DNA from: CBDUXT01 sp965371245
GTDB taxonomy: Bacteria > Planctomycetota > Phycisphaerae > UBA1845
Direction: 5' to 3'
Assembly: GCA_965371245.1 (NCBI GenBank)
Contig: CBDUXT010000012.1
Span: forward strand, 1 to 64,000
Length of the DNA: 64,000 bases
Part shown: positions 61,782 through 64,000 of the stretch, piece by piece
Layout of the letters: the number at the start of each line of letters is the position of its first letter
Numbering within the stretch: the first letter of the stretch is position 1
The notes under the pieces: generated by a model
What the model saw: the letters and a program-made list of their open reading frames with translations, nothing else
What the model was told of the DNA's origin: nothing
Database searches by the model: none
Translations under genes and position numbers: made by a program

Positions 61782-62185
61782 CGTGTGATTCTCCGGTCGA
61801 TGGCTCTTGGTTCCCTGGATTCCCACTCCCTTGAAATTATCGACAATTCGGGGGAATGGATCGCGGTAGCGACGGCAAGACTGTCACAGACGGCCACGCA
61901 TCCCGCACTCGGAGCCGGATCCCGCCAGGGCCGAAAAAAAACGCGGTCTTGACCTTTGCGGACCGACCGCTTACTCTTCGCCGATGTGGTCGGGATGATC
62001 CCGGCGACGAGAGAATTGCCTGTAGCCCCTGGGGCGAGCCCGTGCGACCGGCGGTCGAGCGTGGCTGGTGGGCGTGCGTCTCCGCGGCGGCGCGCTCAGG
62101 CCTCGGCCGCGGGTCCGCAGTCGCGTCCTTTCACTCGACAGTCGGTCCGTTGCGGGTTTTTATGAGAACAGAGATGGTTGACGAC
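61782..62185. other. Intergenic region upstream of tRNA-Gln
   Basis: No gene is supported. A possible promoter is present at 61949-61977. Confidence 0.4.
61949..61977 (+). promoter_or_regulatory. Possible promoter for tRNA-Gln and glmU
   Basis: TTGACC (61949-61954), a 17-bp spacer and TACTCT (61972-61977). It lies 208 bp before the tRNA, a long leader, so the assignment is weak. Confidence 0.3.
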
Positions 62186-62257
62186 TGCCCGGTGGTGTAA
62201 TCGGCAACACACCAGGTTTTGATCCTGGCATTCCAGGTTCGAGTCCTGGCCGGGTAA
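62186..62257 (+). tRNA. tRNA-Gln (anticodon TTG)
   Basis: Cloverleaf of 72 nt: acceptor TGCCCGG with CCGGGTA (one G-T pair), anticodon stem CCAGG/CCTGG around TTTTGAT (anticodon TTG), T arm CCAGG-TTCGAGT-CCTGG. CCA is not encoded. Confidence 0.95.
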
Positions 62258-62393
62258 ATCTGTCACGCTCCGTACGGCGGTCCTTGCTGGGTCCGCCGAC
62301 CCGAGTTCCGGCGGCTCCGCGAACGGCGCGGCCTACCGAAACGCATGGCGAAGATGGCAGGAAGAGGCGCGTGAGGCGCCGGGGCGAACTTGA

Positions 62394-63368
62394 TTGAGCG
62401 AGCGGGCAGCGATCGTCTTGGCCGCGGGCAAGAGCACCCGCATGAAGAGCGATGTGCCGAAAGTGCTCCACGAACTCTGCGGTCGCCCGATGCTCGCGTA
62501 CGTGCTTGCCGCCTGCCGACTGGCGGGTGCCGAGCGGCTGCTCGTTGTCGTCGGGCACGATCGTGACAGCGTGATGCGCCGCTTCGACGGCGAATCGGAC
62601 ATTGAGTGGGTTCACCAACGCGAGCAAAACGGCACGGGACACGCCGTTCTGTGTTGTCGCGAGGCGTTGGCGGGTTTCACCGGAACCGTGCTCGTTTTGG
62701 CGGGTGACATGCCGCTTGTGCGGCGCGAAGTCCTCGCCGAACTTGTCGAGACCCTCGAGCGCACCGGCGACGGCGTGACCTTGGCGACGACCGTGCTGGA
62801 CGATCCAACCGGATACGGTCGCATCGTCCGCGACGAAGAGGGCCGCCTGGAAGCGATCGTCGAGCAGAGCGAATGTTTGGCCGACCAGCGGGAAATACGC
62901 GAGGTCAACCCGAGCTACTACTGCTTTGACGCCGAGAAGATGTTCTCGGCACTTGAGGAGGTTTCGCCGAGCGGGTCGAAGGGTGAGTGTTACCTGACGG
63001 ACGCGATCGGCATTCTCCGCAAGGCCGACCACGGCGCGTCGGCTCTGGTGCAGTCGTCACCGGAGGACTCGTTGGGCGTGAACTCTCGGTTGGACCTTGC
63101 CAAGGTGGGGCGTGTGATGCAGGACCGAATTCAGTTCCAGCTCATGAGCGAAGGCGTGACCATCGTTGATCCGGATACAACGTGGATCGAGGCGGATGTG
63201 ACCATTGGTCGTGATACGGTCGTCTACCCATTTACCCTCATCGAGACCGGGGGAACGATCGGCGCACAGTGCCGGATCGGCCCCTTCGCCCGCATCAGCG
63301 CCAAGGGGTCGATCGAGGATGGGGCGTGCGTTGGTTCATCGCCTTGCCAGGAAGTGAGCGGCGGATGA
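62394..63368 (+). CDS. glmU: GlmU-like UDP-GlcNAc pyrophosphorylase lacking the acetyltransferase half
   Basis: Protein of 324 residues against about 456 for bifunctional GlmU. The uridylyltransferase domain is complete: VLAAGKSTRMKSDVPKVLH, QREQNGTGHAV, LAGDMPLVRREVL and VNPSYYCFDAEKMF. Only about two and a half coils of the left-handed beta-helix follow (WIEADVTIGRDTVVYP, GPFARI), then the ORF ends, so the acetyl-CoA site and catalytic His of the acetyltransferase are absent. It should make UDP-GlcNAc from GlcNAc-1-P and UTP. The start is TTG 62394. The stop overlaps the prs start as ATGA, which argues against a sequencing frameshift. Confidence 0.9.
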   Translation: MSERAAIVLAAGKSTRMKSDVPKVLHELCGRPMLAYVLAACRLAGAERLLVVVGHDRDSVMRRFDGESDIEWVHQREQNGTGHAVLCCREALAGFTGTVLVLAGDMPLVRREVLAELVETLERTGDGVTLATTVLDDPTGYGRIVRDEEGRLEAIVEQSECLADQREIREVNPSYYCFDAEKMFSALEEVSPSGSKGECYLTDAIGILRKADHGASALVQSSPEDSLGVNSRLDLAKVGRVMQDRIQFQLMSEGVTIVDPDTTWIEADVTIGRDTVVYPFTLIETGGTIGAQCRIGPFARISAKGSIEDGACVGSSPCQEVSGG

Positions 63369-64000
63369 CACGGAAAACAAGCGATCCTCGCGGTGCGAAC
63401 GGGTTGGCCGTCTTCGGCGGTTCCGCGAGCCTGGTACTCGCGGACAAGATCTGCGCCTATCTCGGAATCGAGCGTGGTCGCGCGACGGTCAGCGCGTTCC
63501 CCGACGGCGAAACATTGATCAAGATTGAGGACGATGTTCGCGGCAAAGACTGCTTCGCCGTGCAGTCCACCTGCCCGCCGGTCAACGACAATCTGATGGA
63601 GTTGCTGATCCTGATCGATTGCATGCGTCGGGCCAGCGCCCAGCGTATTACCGCGGTGATTCCCTATTACGGGTACGCCCGGCAGGATCGCAAGTCGGAG
63701 GGGCGTACGCCCATCACGGCCAAGCTTGTCGCCAACATGCTTGCGACCGCCGGGGCCGATCGCGTGTTGACCATGAATCTCCACGCCGACCAGATTCAGG
63801 GCTTCTTCGACATCCCGGTGGATCACCTGACGGCCGCGCCGGTTCTGGTGAGGCATTTCGCCGACGGTCCGCTGAGGGATTCCGTTCTGGTGTCGCCCGA
63901 CGTGGGTAACATCAAGTTCGGAAGCGACTTCGCCGGGCGCCTCGGAAGCGAGCTGGCGGTCGTCCACAAGCGGCGTATCTCGGGGGATTCCACCGTGGCC
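63365..64000 (+). CDS. prs: Ribose-phosphate pyrophosphokinase, partial (runs off the window)
   Basis: The first 212 codons are visible. Motifs of PRPP synthetase are clear: FGGSASLVLADKI at the N-terminus, SAFPDGETLIKIEDDVRGKD, VIPYYGYARQDRKSEGRTPI (ATP site) and MNLHADQIQGFF with the divalent-cation/ribose-phosphate region. It makes PRPP from ribose-5-phosphate and ATP for nucleotide synthesis. ATG 63365 overlaps the glmU stop as ATGA. The glmU-prs pairing is common in bacteria. Confidence 0.95.
   Translation, partial: MTRKTSDPRGANGLAVFGGSASLVLADKICAYLGIERGRATVSAFPDGETLIKIEDDVRGKDCFAVQSTCPPVNDNLMELLILIDCMRRASAQRITAVIPYYGYARQDRKSEGRTPITAKLVANMLATAGADRVLTMNLHADQIQGFFDIPVDHLTAAPVLVRHFADGPLRDSVLVSPDVGNIKFGSDFAGRLGSELAVVHKRRISGDSTVA

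Overview
The window reads as a GC-rich chromosome segment of a Gram-negative, flagellated bacterium, most likely a planctomycete (inference). The evidence is an LptD-type outer-membrane protein, a processing-associated prepilin-like protein with the H-X9-DG signature, lysine-rich H1-like tails on two proteins, several secreted HEAT, TPR and FG-GAP proteins of the kind common in that phylum, and genes often starting at GTG or TTG. It carries two tRNA genes (Arg-TCG and Gln-TTG), no rRNA, no transposase and no CRISPR array. About 45 protein genes can be supported.

Layout. 0.2-10 kb: a HAD-like phosphatase; a minus-strand set of ECF sigma factor, membrane-anchored thioredoxin-like protein and a secreted 17-cysteine protein; a pentapeptide-repeat/TIR protein followed closely by RecQ; and an FG-GAP lipoprotein. 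10-20 kb: a GGQ release-factor-like protein, a MoaB-like protein, LptD behind a clear sigma70-type promoter, an H1-like protein, tRNA-Arg, LepA and an AI-2E family permease. 20-30 kb: an FHA-GAF histidine kinase, an amino-acid permease, an S41 protease, a DASS-family anion transporter, then a tightly overlapping minus-strand run of sugar transferase, PrpB-like lyase and PrpC-like citrate synthase. 30-43 kb: HEAT-repeat and other secreted proteins, a gene split by a small mobile element, and the three-gene proton-translocating transhydrogenase operon (pntA1, pntA2, pntB). 43-56 kb: an all-minus-strand stretch with TPR proteins, a double-thioredoxin protein, FliS, a very large FliD, RibD, LspA and a DksA-like protein. 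56-64 kb: a DUF2892-type protein, a GNAT acetyltransferase, a HEAT protein with a membrane partner, an SGNH hydrolase, tRNA-Gln, a shortened GlmU and the start of prs.

The intergenic DNA is loaded with short palindromic, transposase-less repeats. Three families recur. One, of about 180 bp, ends in GTGCRTGAC and has inserted into a gene at 36.2 kb with a 10-bp target duplication. A second, of about 105-170 bp, ends in CACTAGTG and supplies the stop codons of two genes. A third is bounded by TTTTTCAACGG-like ends. The most promising unusual gene-level items are the ECF sigma/thioredoxin/cysteine-rich set, the TIR-pentapeptide protein beside RecQ, the LspA with a long insert, the FliD built from repeated units, and the GlmU that lacks its acetyltransferase half.
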